64,000 nucleotides of DNA from Neopestalotiopsis rosae (Eukaryota > Ascomycota > Sordariomycetes > Amphisphaeriales > Sporocadaceae): NCBI GenBank assembly GCA_023078685.1, contig JALGAS010000006.1:4030001-4094000 (forward strand), read 5' to 3'. This document shows, in pieces, positions 48,204 through 59,523 of the stretch. Made by a program: the position numbers and the translations under genes. Every line of letters begins with the position of its first letter. Positions within the stretch are counted from its first letter, which is position 1. The notes under the pieces were generated by a model. The model worked only from the letters and a program-made list of their open reading frames with translations. It was not told where the DNA came from and did not search any database.

Positions 48204-48393
48204 AAGACGCAGGCTCCTAGTATCGGTGGCGGTGCGGCAACGATAGCGTCGTTTTCAAGTGGATATACAGTCATGAAGAATTCAGCGGGAACGTCTATAT
48301 AGTGAAAGAGAAGGGTGCTCTTTCGGAACACTGCATTCAATTGATCAACAAAATATTCTCGTACGACTTGCAACATACGAGCACATAACAGTC

Positions 48394-49979
48394 ATGTCCT
48401 TTACTTCGTTTGTTGATGCCCTCCGGGCCGGCAAGAAGCCGCAATTCCCTAGCAATGCCGTCTCCGCCGAGTACGCCGCGCAGATGGATGCCGAGGACGA
48501 GCTTAGACATTTTCGGGATGAGTTCATCATTCCGACCAAGGCGTCGTTGAAGAAGACAGCCCTTGATGGCACAGTACCAGGTCCGTCCCCCAGTCTCTAC
48601 GATGAGAATCAGCAGCAATTAACAATAATCCAGGCGTCTCAAAAACTAGCAATGGAACCAATGGCCACACAAACGGACACAGCGCAAGTGATGCTGATGC
48701 TCCCGGAATCTACTTTTGCGGTAACTCGCTAGGATGCCAGCCAAAGGCAGTAAGAAGATACCTCGAGGCACAGTTGGAGACATGGGGTTCCATTGGTGTG
48801 CACGGCCACTTCAACGGCATGAGCAACTCGCCTCTTGTCTGCTGGCAGGACATGGCCGAGGACTGCGCCAAGAAGTCCGCCGACATTGTCGGTGCCTCGC
48901 CCAGCGAAATCGTCATCATGAACACCCTGACGGCCAACCTGCACATGCTCATGGCCAGTTTCTACAAGCCAACGGAGAAGAAGCACAAGATTATCCTGGA
49001 GTGGAAGCCATTTCCCTCTGATCACGTAAGTTGCTCGAGGCTCAACGCTCGATGATCAATGACTAACGAGTAAAAGTACGCCATTGAGTCGCAAATACAG
49101 TGGCATGGTCTGGACCCGGCCAAGTCCATGGTGCAGATTCAGCCAGATGAGAACTTTTATATCTCTACTGAAAAGATCCTGGCCACGATTGACGAGCACG
49201 CCGAGGAGACAGCACTACTCCTCCTCCCCGGTATCCAGTACTACAGCGGCCAGCTCTTTGACATTCCCCGGATAACCAAGTACGCCCAGGACCGGGGCCT
49301 GGTGGTCGGGTGGGACCTGGCGCACGCCGCCGGCAACGTGGAGCTCTCGCTGCACGACTGGAACGTCGACTTTGCCGCCTGGTGCACGTACAAGTACATC
49401 AACGCCGGCACGGGCTCCATCGCCGGCGCATTTGTGCACGAGCGCCACGGCAAGGTGGAGTTTGACCCCGAGACCGGCAAGCCCCTCTACCGCCACCGCC
49501 TGACGGGCTGGTACGGCGGCGACAAGTCGGTGCGCTTCAACATGGACAACAAGTTCCTGCCCACCGTCGGCGCCGGCGGCTTCCAGGTGTCCAACCCCTC
49601 GGCCATTGACCTGGCGGCGCTGTCGGGCGCCCTCTCCGTGTTTGAAAAGACGAGCATGAGAGCCCTGCGCTCCAAGGCCCTGGTCATTACCGCCTACGCC
49701 GAGCACCTGCTCAACGAGATCGTGGCCGGGGACAATGGTGCGGAGCCCGCCCTGCGCATCATCACGCCGGCCAACCCGCTCGAGAGGGGAACGCAGCTCA
49801 GTGTGCTCCTCCGCGGTGGTCTGATCGATCGGGTTGCGGAGTCATTTGTGGAGAACGGCATCGTGTGCGACAAGCGCAAGCCGGATGTCATCAGAGTCGC
49901 CCCGGTGCCTCTGTACTGTACATTTACAGACGTCTTCAACTTTATGGAGACCTTGAAGAAGGTGATTGCTTCATCCTAG
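48394..49979 (+). CDS. Kynureninase (PLP-dependent)
   Basis: Hydrolyses kynurenine to anthranilate plus alanine, or 3-hydroxykynurenine to 3-hydroxyanthranilate on the way to NAD. Three exons, 48394-48580, 48634-49025 and 49077-49979, with introns of 53 and 51 nt, give 493 residues. Family motifs: [65 protein letters not shown], and the cofactor lysine K299 in [16 protein letters not shown], followed by [10 protein letters not shown] and the late [14 protein letters not shown]. Length fits fungal Bna5 enzymes. A short Gly/Thr/Ser/His-rich insert (about residues 65-85) follows the first splice site. Divergent from IDO, so both may be switched on together; kynurenine formamidase and kynurenine monooxygenase are not in the window. 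Confidence 0.95.
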
Positions 49980-51118
49980 GGGATGGAAGAGAGCAATGAA
50001 AAGGAGAAAATACCCGTACATAGACCACATTAGAGTGTATTTTAAGCGACAGGAGTTTGGTTAGTCCCCACAGGTAGAAATGTCATACACGTCAATGCCA
50101 CTTGAACACGACTGGTTGATCAGCAAGTTTGACGCGAACAATGGATAGTACCCATATATCTCGAAAAATGTGTGACTAGCAGGGCAAGCAAATCCGCCAT
50201 GGGAGAAACAAGAATGAAGATTTTTCTCAAAGATTGGAGCTAGCGAGCGAGTACACCAATGTAGGGGAAATCATATCCAATGCAGAAATGCATATCGTCG
50301 CCGTGACCAATCGGGTTCTGTGGTGTTCAGTACAGAATGTGTATATATGATCGAGTCTCGACCTGTGTGGAAAACGTTGATGCTTTTCGTGCTCTCTCAC
50401 TTCCCCGCACAGCGGCGTTAGACGGAGATAAAAGCCAACCCAAAAGAGACCATCCCTTGCTGCCCATGTCCAGTCCTCCCGACTGCGACCTTAGCTCCTC
50501 CACGTGCAACTGAGCCAATGATGATCGATCACATCAGCATCCCGTTCGATGTCGCCATCCCATTATTTCCCAAAAATCCGTGGAGACGCCGCTGGCGCTG
50601 CCCACGTTGGAACGGGCGCCAGTTTTCTGTAACTGATCTAAGGGTATCATTTAGCTAATGGGACCGACAGGAAGATGGCCTAAAGTTGCTAGAAAATGCG
50701 GTGCTGGCCCAGTGTTATTGCTCGTAATAGGCCCAAATGTGACGTCGCCGAGCAAAACACTTCAGCACGCAATAGCAGCAGCACTGTCCGGCCGGCAACT
50801 CTTGTCCGTCGACCGCGAAACGCGGGCCTGCCTACCTACCCATGGGAATAATGCTCAGCTAGATAGATAGTTGCTGACGAACAAAATGGCATGGATGGAT
50901 GAGATTTTGGAGTAACATTTCAATGAAAGAGTGGGCCAAGGACTCAAAGGTTTTCTTCAGTCTTCCCAGCCCTGTCGGACGGAATTATATCTTGCTGGCT
51001 CCTGGAAGTATCCTCCCTCCTGTCTGTTCCTCGTCGTTCTTTTCTTGCCCGTGTGTGCTCTTGTTTTGTTCCCTTTCCTGTGATTCAATCTGCGCCAACC
51101 CTGGACCGGCCGCCCACC
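49980..51118. other. Intergenic, promoter of the MFS gene
   Basis: About 1.1 kb, no gene seen. A CGGACGGA pair occurs near 50975, weaker than the CGGA arrays near IDO. Confidence 0.45.
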
Positions 51119-52983
51119 ATGGCAACTATAATTGACGAGAAAGCACCAAGGACAGATATTCCTACCGATTCCTTCGAGGACACGACTTCGGGATCAGATC
51201 GCGACCTGGATGAAGCGTACCAGGCGTACAAGGCAACGGAACAATTGGAGGCGACCGAGTCCGAGGCCAAAAAGGTGCTGCGCAAGATTGACTTCCGCGT
51301 GGTGCCCATTCTCTTTGTCACATATATGCTTCAGTACCTCGACAAGAACTCGTTAAATTTTGCCAGTGTATACGGTCTGCAGGATGGAACCAACCTTCAC
51401 GGCCAAGACTATTCCTGGCTCGGTAAGCGAGGCCAATCGTGCGAGTCGCCAACCACGACACACTAACACTATACTCGATAGGATCGATCTTCTACTTTGG
51501 ATACCTAATCTCGCAATTCCCGTCTGCATTCCTGCTTCAGAAATTGCCTATCGGAAAGTTCGTGTCAATTACCACAGTCTTGTGGGGCATTATTCTCATG
51601 ACTACACCTGCGGTAAGTCGTTTGATGCCATCCTTCTCATAATCACCACGGAGCACAAGACGAAACTCGGTTATAACCAAAGCATGATGTGCACACTGAA
51701 TCAATCATGAATGCTAACTCTATCTATAGTGCACATCATTCGCAGGCATCGCTACCAACCGCTTCCTCTTGGGCTTCACTGAAGCGACTGTCAACCCTGC
51801 CTTTGTCTGGATCATGTCCATCTGGTGGGTATCAATTCCAGCATCCCTTTCATCTCCCGTACTGAGACATGTATAGGTATACATCTGCAGAACAGCCTCT
51901 ACGACTCGAGGCATACTATTGTACTAATGGCATCGCCACCATGTTTGGAGGCCTGATTGGATATGCCGTTGGACACATCACCACTGGCCTCCCACGTTGG
52001 ATGTATGTATTCCTCATCTTTGGAGCCATCAGCACGGCCTGGGGCGTGGTCAGCTTCCTCATCCTCCCCGACACGCCCGCGACGGCAAAGTTCCTCACGG
52101 AAAAGGAGCGCGCCATTGCCACTGGCCGCGTCTCCAAGAATCGCCAGGGCGTCAAGAACCACCACTTTAAAAAGGAGCAAGCCATTCAGTGCTTCAAGGA
52201 TCCCAAGACCTGGATCCTTTTTGTCATGGCGGTCGGGGCGCAGGTCCCCAACGCCGCCATCACCAGCTTTACCAGTCTCATTGTCAAGAGCTTTGGCTTC
52301 GATACACTGGGCACGCAGTACCTGCAGATCCCCGGTGGTGCCGTCCAGTTCCTGGCGTTGATTCTTGGCGGTTTTGTCTGCACCAAGTGGCCCAACAACT
52401 CGAGATGCATCACCATGATTGTCGCCAACACGATCTGCATACTGGGCTCAGCCATGCTCGTCGGACTGCCCAGCAGCAACAAGGTGAGATTGCATCAGCC
52501 ATCACAGAGAGAATGTTTTGCTAACTCGTTTGACTAGTGGGGTCGTCTCGTGGCTCTTTGGCTCTGCTATTTCCAGGGTCTTGGCTTCTCCATGTCCCTG
52601 ACCATGGTGTCGTCCAACATTGCCGGATCAACAAAGAAGCAACTCACGTCGGCTGTCCTCTTTACTGGCTACTGCGTTGGCAACATCATCGGACCTCAGA
52701 CATTTATTGACTCGGAAGCTCGTAAGTATCTTGTCTTTCCTTTGCCGTATTCCATCAAAGTCTGATTGCTGACCATGGCGCAGCTGGCTACCACAGCGCA
52801 TACATTGCCATGCTGGTTGGATATGTGGTGAAACTGCTGTCGATTGTGGTGCTCTACCTCTACATGTGGCGAGAGAACAAGAGACGCGATGCCGCGGGAT
52901 GGAACGATGAAAAGGCGGCGGTCGAGGCTGGAATGCACGACCTCACCGAGATTGACAACAAGGGCTTCAGATATTCCTTGTAA
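51119..52983 (+). CDS. MFS permease, allantoate/Dal5-type (anion:cation symporter family)
   Basis: Plasma-membrane importer for small organic acids. Six exons, 51119-51422, 51482-51612, 51730-51824, 51877-52483, 52538-52721 and 52784-52983, give 506 residues. The start has the Kozak-like CCACCATGG. A hydrophilic N-terminus of about 60 residues leads into KIDFRVVPILFVTYMLQYLD, the characteristic first membrane segment of Dal5-type carriers, then YLISQFPSAFLLQKLPIGK, RFLLGFTEATVNPAF, YVFLIFGAIS, FLILPDTPATAKFLTEKER and YFQGLGFSMSLTMVSSNIAG. Twelve membrane segments fit. Relatives carry allantoate, ureidosuccinate, nicotinate, or pantothenate. Its place downstream of kynureninase makes an aromatic acid such as anthranilate or nicotinate a reasonable guess, not more. 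Confidence 0.92.
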
Positions 52984-54741
52984 ATCGCTAAATCGAATCG
53001 ATTAAAATGAAAATAGACTTTGCCACAATCCGATATCATCGAAATCACCTTTGAATACTTTCATCTCGATGTGTTCCTGGACGCTGAGTTTTGATGCGTT
53101 GGCATTCATGGCCACTTATTCCAGCTGTTGCGTTTCTCCAGTGCAGTATAGTGAAACTTACCTATTCTACTCTGTAGATACCGCGATCCGAGTGAACCCA
53201 TCCAGCGCGTCATCCCAGATAGTGATGATGAAAGGGACCATTCCTTAGCAACTCCTCAAAGCAGTGCACAGAACGAGTCTGCGAACTACGCCACAAATGC
53301 GAACAAGAGCGGGCTCCCAGAATGCTAAAGTGTTGGAGGGTATAAGGCGAAATTTCTTTTCTTTTAAAATATATGTAAAAATAATTTTCTTTTCTATAAA
53401 TCTTTTTTATTTTCTCTCGGGTTTTACGGAAACCTTTTCCTTTTTCTCCGTCACAGCTGAGTTAATCCGGCTTTGAGGGTTACCCCCATACAAATGGTTC
53501 CGAATTCGCACCAAAGGCGAATCGTTTTGAGCCGTACTTGATCCAACATACACCTTTGTGTCCGTGATTTCGGACTTCGTGTTAGGCTCCATCATCTTGA
53601 TTGAATTACGCCATTTCGTGCTCTTCTCCAACAAGAAATGTGGCCCATTCATAATATGCCTCGGGGGTAGTCGTGTGAGGACGTCGATGTATACAAGGGG
53701 CGTACTATATTCTTTTCTGGAAAGAAGGGAGATCGAGGAGGTTAACCGGGTTCACATCACGACGGCCAAGAACAATCTGAACCCTTTTAGGAAACCCAAT
53801 CAGTTAGGAAACCCAACTAGTAGCTGACCGAGAAATGGCTCGAGTGTTTGTCGACGCAAATCGAGCAGTATACCCTTTCGCGCAGCACCTCGCAAAACTC
53901 TTTGTATATGCGATTCTCTTGCACGTTGTTATAGTTCCCATTGACACGCAGGATTCTCTAGACGCACTGGTATATGGTCTGGATAATAAATGTTTTTATA
54001 TTAGGGCCTAGCTTAGTGAAATATTCTACTACCTTCTGTTACGATTAGCGAATACATTTGCCACGGGCGCATTTTCTGCGGCTGATTTGCTGCCATACTG
54101 CCTTGTGGTGTCGCCCGATATTGTTGCCCGTGTCAAGAATTGTTGTTCCAAAGGCGTTGCGTGCTCCACCTGCCGCCATATTAGCCTAGACTGCTTGCCA
54201 CCACGACAAGACTGATGCATCGCACAGCCAGAGAGGATCCCGCATTATAAAACACCTCTGTATGAAGAATCAATTCCCCGAACGCATTAGAATATAGAAG
54301 CCCAATTGCGCGACGATATCTACAGGATACTTTGTTATTTGCGGTTGACAGAGAGTCAATCGAACTGTGCGAAGTCGTCTGTCGCACTAGCTTTGTGGCT
54401 TTTCCGCACAGTTTCCCAATGACATCATTTCCCGCCCAAGCAAGGAAATCGTGCACCAAGCCAAAGTATTCCAAGCTGTGGCGCCAACACCGCTACAATG
54501 AGAGGACGCCAAGCTCTGGACATTTCCCCAGATTGCAAAGTAAACATCAAAAATGAAATTCGTTATTTTATTCTTCTGCCTTGAATACCTCATATAACAT
54601 TTTACAAGTCCATGCGACCGTTGTGAGAGTCCTTGTCAAATCGCTACACATCTGTTTACCTGACGCCCTACTCGCTTCTTCTCCTGGACCGACTTGGCTG
54701 CACAACCAAAAGTCACAGTAAACAATTCCTTAGTAGTCAAA
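52984..54741. other. Intergenic with A+T-rich tract, no gene seen
   Basis: About 1.8 kb. From about 53340 to 53460 it is strikingly T- and A-rich, and the following few hundred bases hold frames interrupted by stops (for example 53407-53652 minus). It could be the remnant of a mobile element, but no terminal repeats or transposase motif is recognised. A 44-codon frame at 54045-54179 minus is listed under rejected items. Confidence 0.4.
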
Positions 54742-55092
54742 ATGTTCAAACGATTAGTCATTTTATTCTTCAACCTCTTGTTCCCACCGGCAGCGGTGTT
54801 TCTGCTCACGGGGTTCGATGCCGACTTTGCCATGAACTGCTTCCTCTTCATCCTCGCCGTCATCCCGTCGCACATTCACGGCATGTACATCAGCTTTGTC
54901 TACTTTAACCGCAAGAACAAGGTGCGCAAGGGGCGCTGGCCGGGGAAAAGGCGCGCCTTCATATACAGCGAAAAGGTTCAGTGCGGCGGCGCTACGCAGG
55001 CTCAGCTGGACGAGATCAAGGCCATGGAGCATCAACGGGCCCGGCCCAAGAGTGCCAGAAAGGTGCAGCGCGACTGGTACAAGAGCAATTGA
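54742..55092 (+). CDS. Pmp3/Sna-type small membrane protein (stress response RCI peptide family)
   Basis: Single exon, 116 residues from ATG 54742 (MFKRLVILFFNLLFPP). The frame is open a little upstream only through non-ATG codons. Two hydrophobic segments (about residues 4-22 and 29-49) separated by a short DADFAMNC loop match the Pmp3/Sna family, which adjusts plasma-membrane potential and salt tolerance in yeast. The basic C-terminal tail (RKNKVRKGRWPGKRR and later KSARKVQRDWY) makes it longer than Pmp3 (about 55 residues) and more like yeast Sna2 or Sna3. Probably in plasma membrane or the endosome-vacuole system. Confidence 0.85.
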   Translation: MFKRLVILFFNLLFPPAAVFLLTGFDADFAMNCFLFILAVIPSHIHGMYISFVYFNRKNKVRKGRWPGKRRAFIYSEKVQCGGATQAQLDEIKAMEHQRARPKSARKVQRDWYKSN

Positions 55093-55392
55093 GGAAGCGG
55101 GAGTGTAGCAAGAGATTTGAAGTTGGTCAAAGAACAGCACTCTTGCCGAGGACAGCATTGCACAGCTCACCATTCAATCAAGGAAACACCAGTTCGATAA
55201 TAGTGCATCCTCATGTCATGTCGGATGTCTATCACGTTCCGTCTTGGTGAGGATCAGGGATGGTCTTGGCTAGATCAACGCATGATTGCCAATTGGAGCG
55301 ACGCGCACATATTACAATCACGGCGAGAGCAGCAACCTCAAACTTTACACAAGAAATTCATTATTTTTTATTCGTTTGTTTTCTTTTTTTCT

Positions 55393-56706
55393 TTAGACCG
55401 ATTTGTTCGACCAGGCGTCGTTCCCGGGGTCCGCCTGCGCGTGGGTCACCAGCTGGGTGTCGTCGCTGTGCATCTCAAAGGCAGTGATGCCAATCTCCTT
55501 GCCGCTTCCACTGCCGCTGCCGCCGGTGTGGCCCCGATCTTCCCTCTCCAGGTGAAAATCGCGCTGTACGTAGATGCGGTTCGTGAGATTGGCCGTGTTG
55601 TCGCCGCCCTTGGAGCGGTGGTAGGCGTTGCGCGAGTAGGCCTCGGAGTAGTATCGCTGGTTGCGTCGGATGATGAGGGCGTTGCATGCCGGGAGACAGG
55701 CGCAGATGATACCAATTCCCACTTCAGCGTTTCTATGATCTGGTCAGCATTCGCCCTTTCATTTTGATCATCATGATCTGGAGTGTCACTCACCCTGTCA
55801 AGACGACCTTGACAAAGACCATGGTCGTGTTTCCGGAACTGCCCTCGGCAATGATAAGTCCGAGTCGCAGAATACTGAATGCAGTCGCCAATCCTCCGGC
55901 ACAGAGCACACCCAAGACACGGAGCTTCTTCCTCGTGGGCATGTTGAGCGACCAGGTCAGGGGCGTCGGGAGGAGCAGGATGGCCAAATCGCTTATGACA
56001 CTAATGATGGAGTCGGCGGTGATGACGGCAGACTGGTCCATACACTTGGACATGTCGCCCTTCCAGTAGGCCGAGATGGGATAGCACGGCCGGATCTTGA
56101 TGATAAAGGCCGTCACGTAGTAGGCCACGAGTAGGCCCATGAAGACGCGGATTCCCAAAATGGTCTTCTTGTGCACGGAGCCAAAGACACGGGCGATAAG
56201 CAGAAGCAGCGACAGCTTGCAGGCGAGAGCCATGGGCGCGTAGTGGATCGTGGCGGCGTACGAGACTTTCATAAAGGGCTCGATCTGGTCCTTGTGGACT
56301 TCCCATATGTTCTGACCTCCTTCATGGACACTCACTGTCGGTTCGAGGTTAGTCGAGGCTCCCTTTCATGGTCTGTGGATGTGTTCGGTCGTCTTACATA
56401 GAACACCACAGATACAATATCCGATCATTATTACATATGAAATAAAAGTTGTGTCTGTACGACGTCTAGTCAGCAGTTGCCATACGACGCAATTCCACAC
56501 TTCAACTCACAGTCTTCCCAGCCAAAATTACCACGTAAAACAGTCATCTTCGAGTATATCCTTAGCCCCATGAAGAAGGAGACGAAAACAATCGTCAACC
56601 CCTGGGTAACATAGTTGATTGTCCTCAGCAAATCCTGAGGATGGTCGACGTTTGCAATCACTCCTGCTGGAGGTGCCGCGGCACCCGGGTAGCTGGTGCT
56701 GTTCAT
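55393..56706 (-). CDS. Rhodopsin-domain integral membrane protein (Pth11-like)
   Basis: Seven-helix membrane protein of the fungal rhodopsin-domain family (PF20684-like), related to Pth11-type receptors that sense surface cues. Four exons, 56511-56706, 56398-56454, 55794-56334 and 55393-55732, give 377 residues; introns are 56, 63 and 61 nt. Start ATG gives MNSTSYPGAAAP; an in-frame extension upstream contains no signal and overlaps the promoter. Features: YVTQGLTIVFVSFFMGLRIY, GWEDY across the first intron, HYAPMALACKLSLLLLIARVF, the RPC-Y-I-SAYW segment (IRPCYPISAYW), SVISDLAILLLPTP and AFSILRLG. No CFEM domain is present. The C-terminal 100 residues are hydrophilic, with Ser/Gly repeats. 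Ligand unknown. Confidence 0.85.
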
Positions 56707-59523
56707 ACTGTAAATCACAAAAACTCCAAAAAAAAAACGAAAGACGGAAGTTAGTTTGAGAAGAGAGAGACTCGAAAAGGGTCTAACAAAGAACCACCAT
56801 GGAAGCAATTGAGAAGCCGGCCAGTCTCTAGTACTTAAGAGAGAGAGAACAGAGTGCGGGGAGTTTTCTTTCCTCTTGAGCGGATCATCAGTCAAGGCAA
56901 GGCAACTAATCAATGCCAACTTCCCTTATATCCGCTCTCTTGGCGTCGAGTCTGATAGGGTGTAAGACGGCAAGATAGGTACTATTCTGCTGATCACTCA
57001 ACAACACCTCCACACTTGACTATGCACAACAACATTCCACCCGGTACTAGGTCTGACACACACACAAGGTCCGAATGGGGATATTCAACTGGCAGGCTGG
57101 GGGAGCTTGTCTTTGCATGGCCCAGCAGGCAGTCTGGCAGACCCGGCTGCCGGGATGCCCCAAGGTTTTTCGAAATTTGAAATGAGGATAAGACCCAAAA
57201 GGACCCAATGTTCAGTGAGATAGTGTGTAGACGTGAGAGGTACTAGTGATGCACACCAGGAACCAGCGTCAAGGAAAGGCAATGATGGGCCAAACGAGCA
57301 ACGTGGGAGGGATCCACCTGTTAATTCTCCAGAAGAGGGTACCGGGGGGTCTTGGTGGCCGAATGGCCCTTTCTCAGGCGGACGAGGCGGGTCAATCAAA
57401 CCCAAAGAAGTCAAAAAGACGTCAAAGTTTACATGTCTTGGCAAAAAGTACTGTGTAGTTGGTGGTGGTGGGTGGTATGTGCTGTGGCTGTCAAAAAAGT
57501 CATTGACAGCCTCCTGAACGATGCATATATTCGATCGACACTTTCGCACACCTCCCCGATTGGCGCGCAAAAGAAGACAAGGTCCGGCTTGCTCGGCATC
57601 GGCTTTGATAATCAGTAGTTTGTTATCATGGATGCTAGCAGGGAGCCAGCCGGCAAGCCCTAGAGTGGCAGTGTGGTGTTGGTTGGGTCAACTACGTACT
57701 TGTACGATCACGAACCTTTGTCTGGGGATTTCTCCTCCTCCTTTGGGGATCGACAAATGAGTGATTTTACCACTTATCTTTGATGACTGACTGATCGACC
57801 TGATTGCTTCTTTCTACTCCATTTCCCGGCCAGCTGGAACGTACGGACCTGCTGCTAAATCGCATGATTGTACGATCGGTCATGTGGTGATTCATGAGAT
57901 CTCTCAATTATTCATCCCTCCGGACATGCAAAGGGGAGTTTGGATCATTATGCACCCCTATCGCGTATTCGGACGGAGGTTACCATTTTGTATGGGCCTT
58001 TCCATCTTTGTGGCCTCGCTAGGGGAGGCTTGGGAGGGTATCCAACTAGATCCTTCGCTCCCAATATGGGAGGAATCGACCTTGATGGCCAATCACCTCG
58101 ATGGAAGCAGTATCCCACCGTGGAGTTTGGTGTGGACATGGGCACGCCATAATCTGTACTTGCATTGCATGGGCGGGCACTCCTTCGCCACGTCAAAAAG
58201 GTAGTGTCTGGTAGTACAGTAGGGAAATAGGCATAAGCCGACGAAGCAGTGCACTGACATTGTAAAACCCCTGGCAAATGGTCGACCCTTTTTGGCACAC
58301 CTTGTCGCTAATCTCCAGCGCTTTTGCGACCAATCCCGAACGAGCAGGTATATCGCGATAATCGACCAGGTCGCGATACCATCAATCTCAAATGATCAGC
58401 CGTCAGGTGAAGCAAATTGTCCTTGCCCTCTGGCTTTGCTTGGGAGGGGAGGGGAGGGATCGTCGGTATCCCCAGAGGCAAAGGTTACACAACCTCTGTC
58501 AATCTGCCCAGAAGAAACAAGAGGACCTTGGAGGTGCAAGAAACGTGGTCTGCAAGGGGTTTAACTGCCGTTGGGCGCTGCTAGTGCTAATTCCTATCGA
58601 CCATAGGCCAGAAAAATATCCACAAATCTTATTAGTTAAGCCCTGCCGCAAGGCTTCCCTTTCCTTTTCTTCACCGGCGCGCGGGCACCAGTGACACACT
58701 CTAAAGAAAAGTACGACTACGTACGAATACGTGATGACCGGTAAGTCCGCAGAAGAAGGGGACCTCTCGGGACCGGAGCAACTTATAAGGTGTTTTTTAT
58801 TTCTGTAGCAGTAAAGCTACCGTTCTGCGCCGGATCTCGTCGACGAAATCCGTACTTTTTGTTTCCTTCCCCCCAGCCCACCGGGCCAAGCACTCAAGCA
58901 CGCGGCGCCAGAGGGACCCTGAACGGAACATACCGCCCATTTGCGCCCCCAAATGTCAAATTCATTTCGAGTTTGAACCTGGTTAAGGTTTCGGCAGTCA
59001 AGGAAATGCAGAGACGAACGTGGCTCAATATATATTTCCAAGGTGAACTTTATCTCGAATTCGGGATCTTGATGCAACCCGGTATGCAGAGATCTATAGA
59101 ATACGAAACAAAATCGTTCTAGAAGCACAGAAAATGACTCCACCTGTCAGTGAGGTAGGTTGAAATTATCCCAACAGCCAAAGAACCAGCCACTTGGGTT
59201 GGCCCGTGGTTATTAGTCCCCCCGGAAGACGCCGTCGACACCCAATCTCCTTCTCAACGGCCGCTGAGTCCAACTACTAGTTAGACATTTTAGACATTTC
59301 TCCCCAATAGACTTTGGGTTAGACATCTCATCTCGGCCTGTCCAGAACTCTCCGCTCCCCGACCAGACTATCGTCGACGTTGAGCGAATGCCGGCCGGTT
59401 TCCAGCCAAAGAACTAATATACTGGACCTTGCTTTACCGCCTGACCGCGCTTCGATGCGGCAGTTGCAGTACCGTCACTACAGATCTGAGTCTAGTCGAC
59501 GATGGGCAAAGCAAAAAAAAAAC
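56707..59523. other. Intergenic region of 2.8 kb, no gene seen
   Basis: Between the rhodopsin-domain gene start and the 3' end of the GH35 gene. Frames at 57085-57570 minus and 58790-59122 plus are Pro/Gly- or Arg-rich with no conserved pattern. No RNA gene or repeat was recognised. Confidence 0.45.

Larger units (their letters stand above)
47266..48393. promoter_or_regulatory. Divergent promoter of IDO and kynureninase genes
   Basis: 1128 bp between divergent starts, with no gene inside. It carries the CGGA array at 47618-47638 and a second CGGA pair at 48188-48203. Confidence 0.5.

Noticed and set aside
54045..54179. 44-codon minus-strand frame starting MAAGGARNAFGTT
   Set aside because: Good-looking start context, but too short, another frame is also open, and no family is recognised.
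56707..56919. In-frame upstream extension of the rhodopsin-domain protein
   Set aside because: Contains no signal or conserved residues and overlaps likely leader sequence; the ATG at 56706 fits the family start.
58790..59122. 110-codon plus-strand frame in the gap before the GH35 gene
   Set aside because: No domain, atypical composition, an overlapping antisense frame of equal length.
59221..59233. CCGGAAGACGCC in the gap before the GH35 gene, similar to the CGGA array core
   Set aside because: Only one CGGA is present and the spacing pattern is lost, so it is treated as chance.
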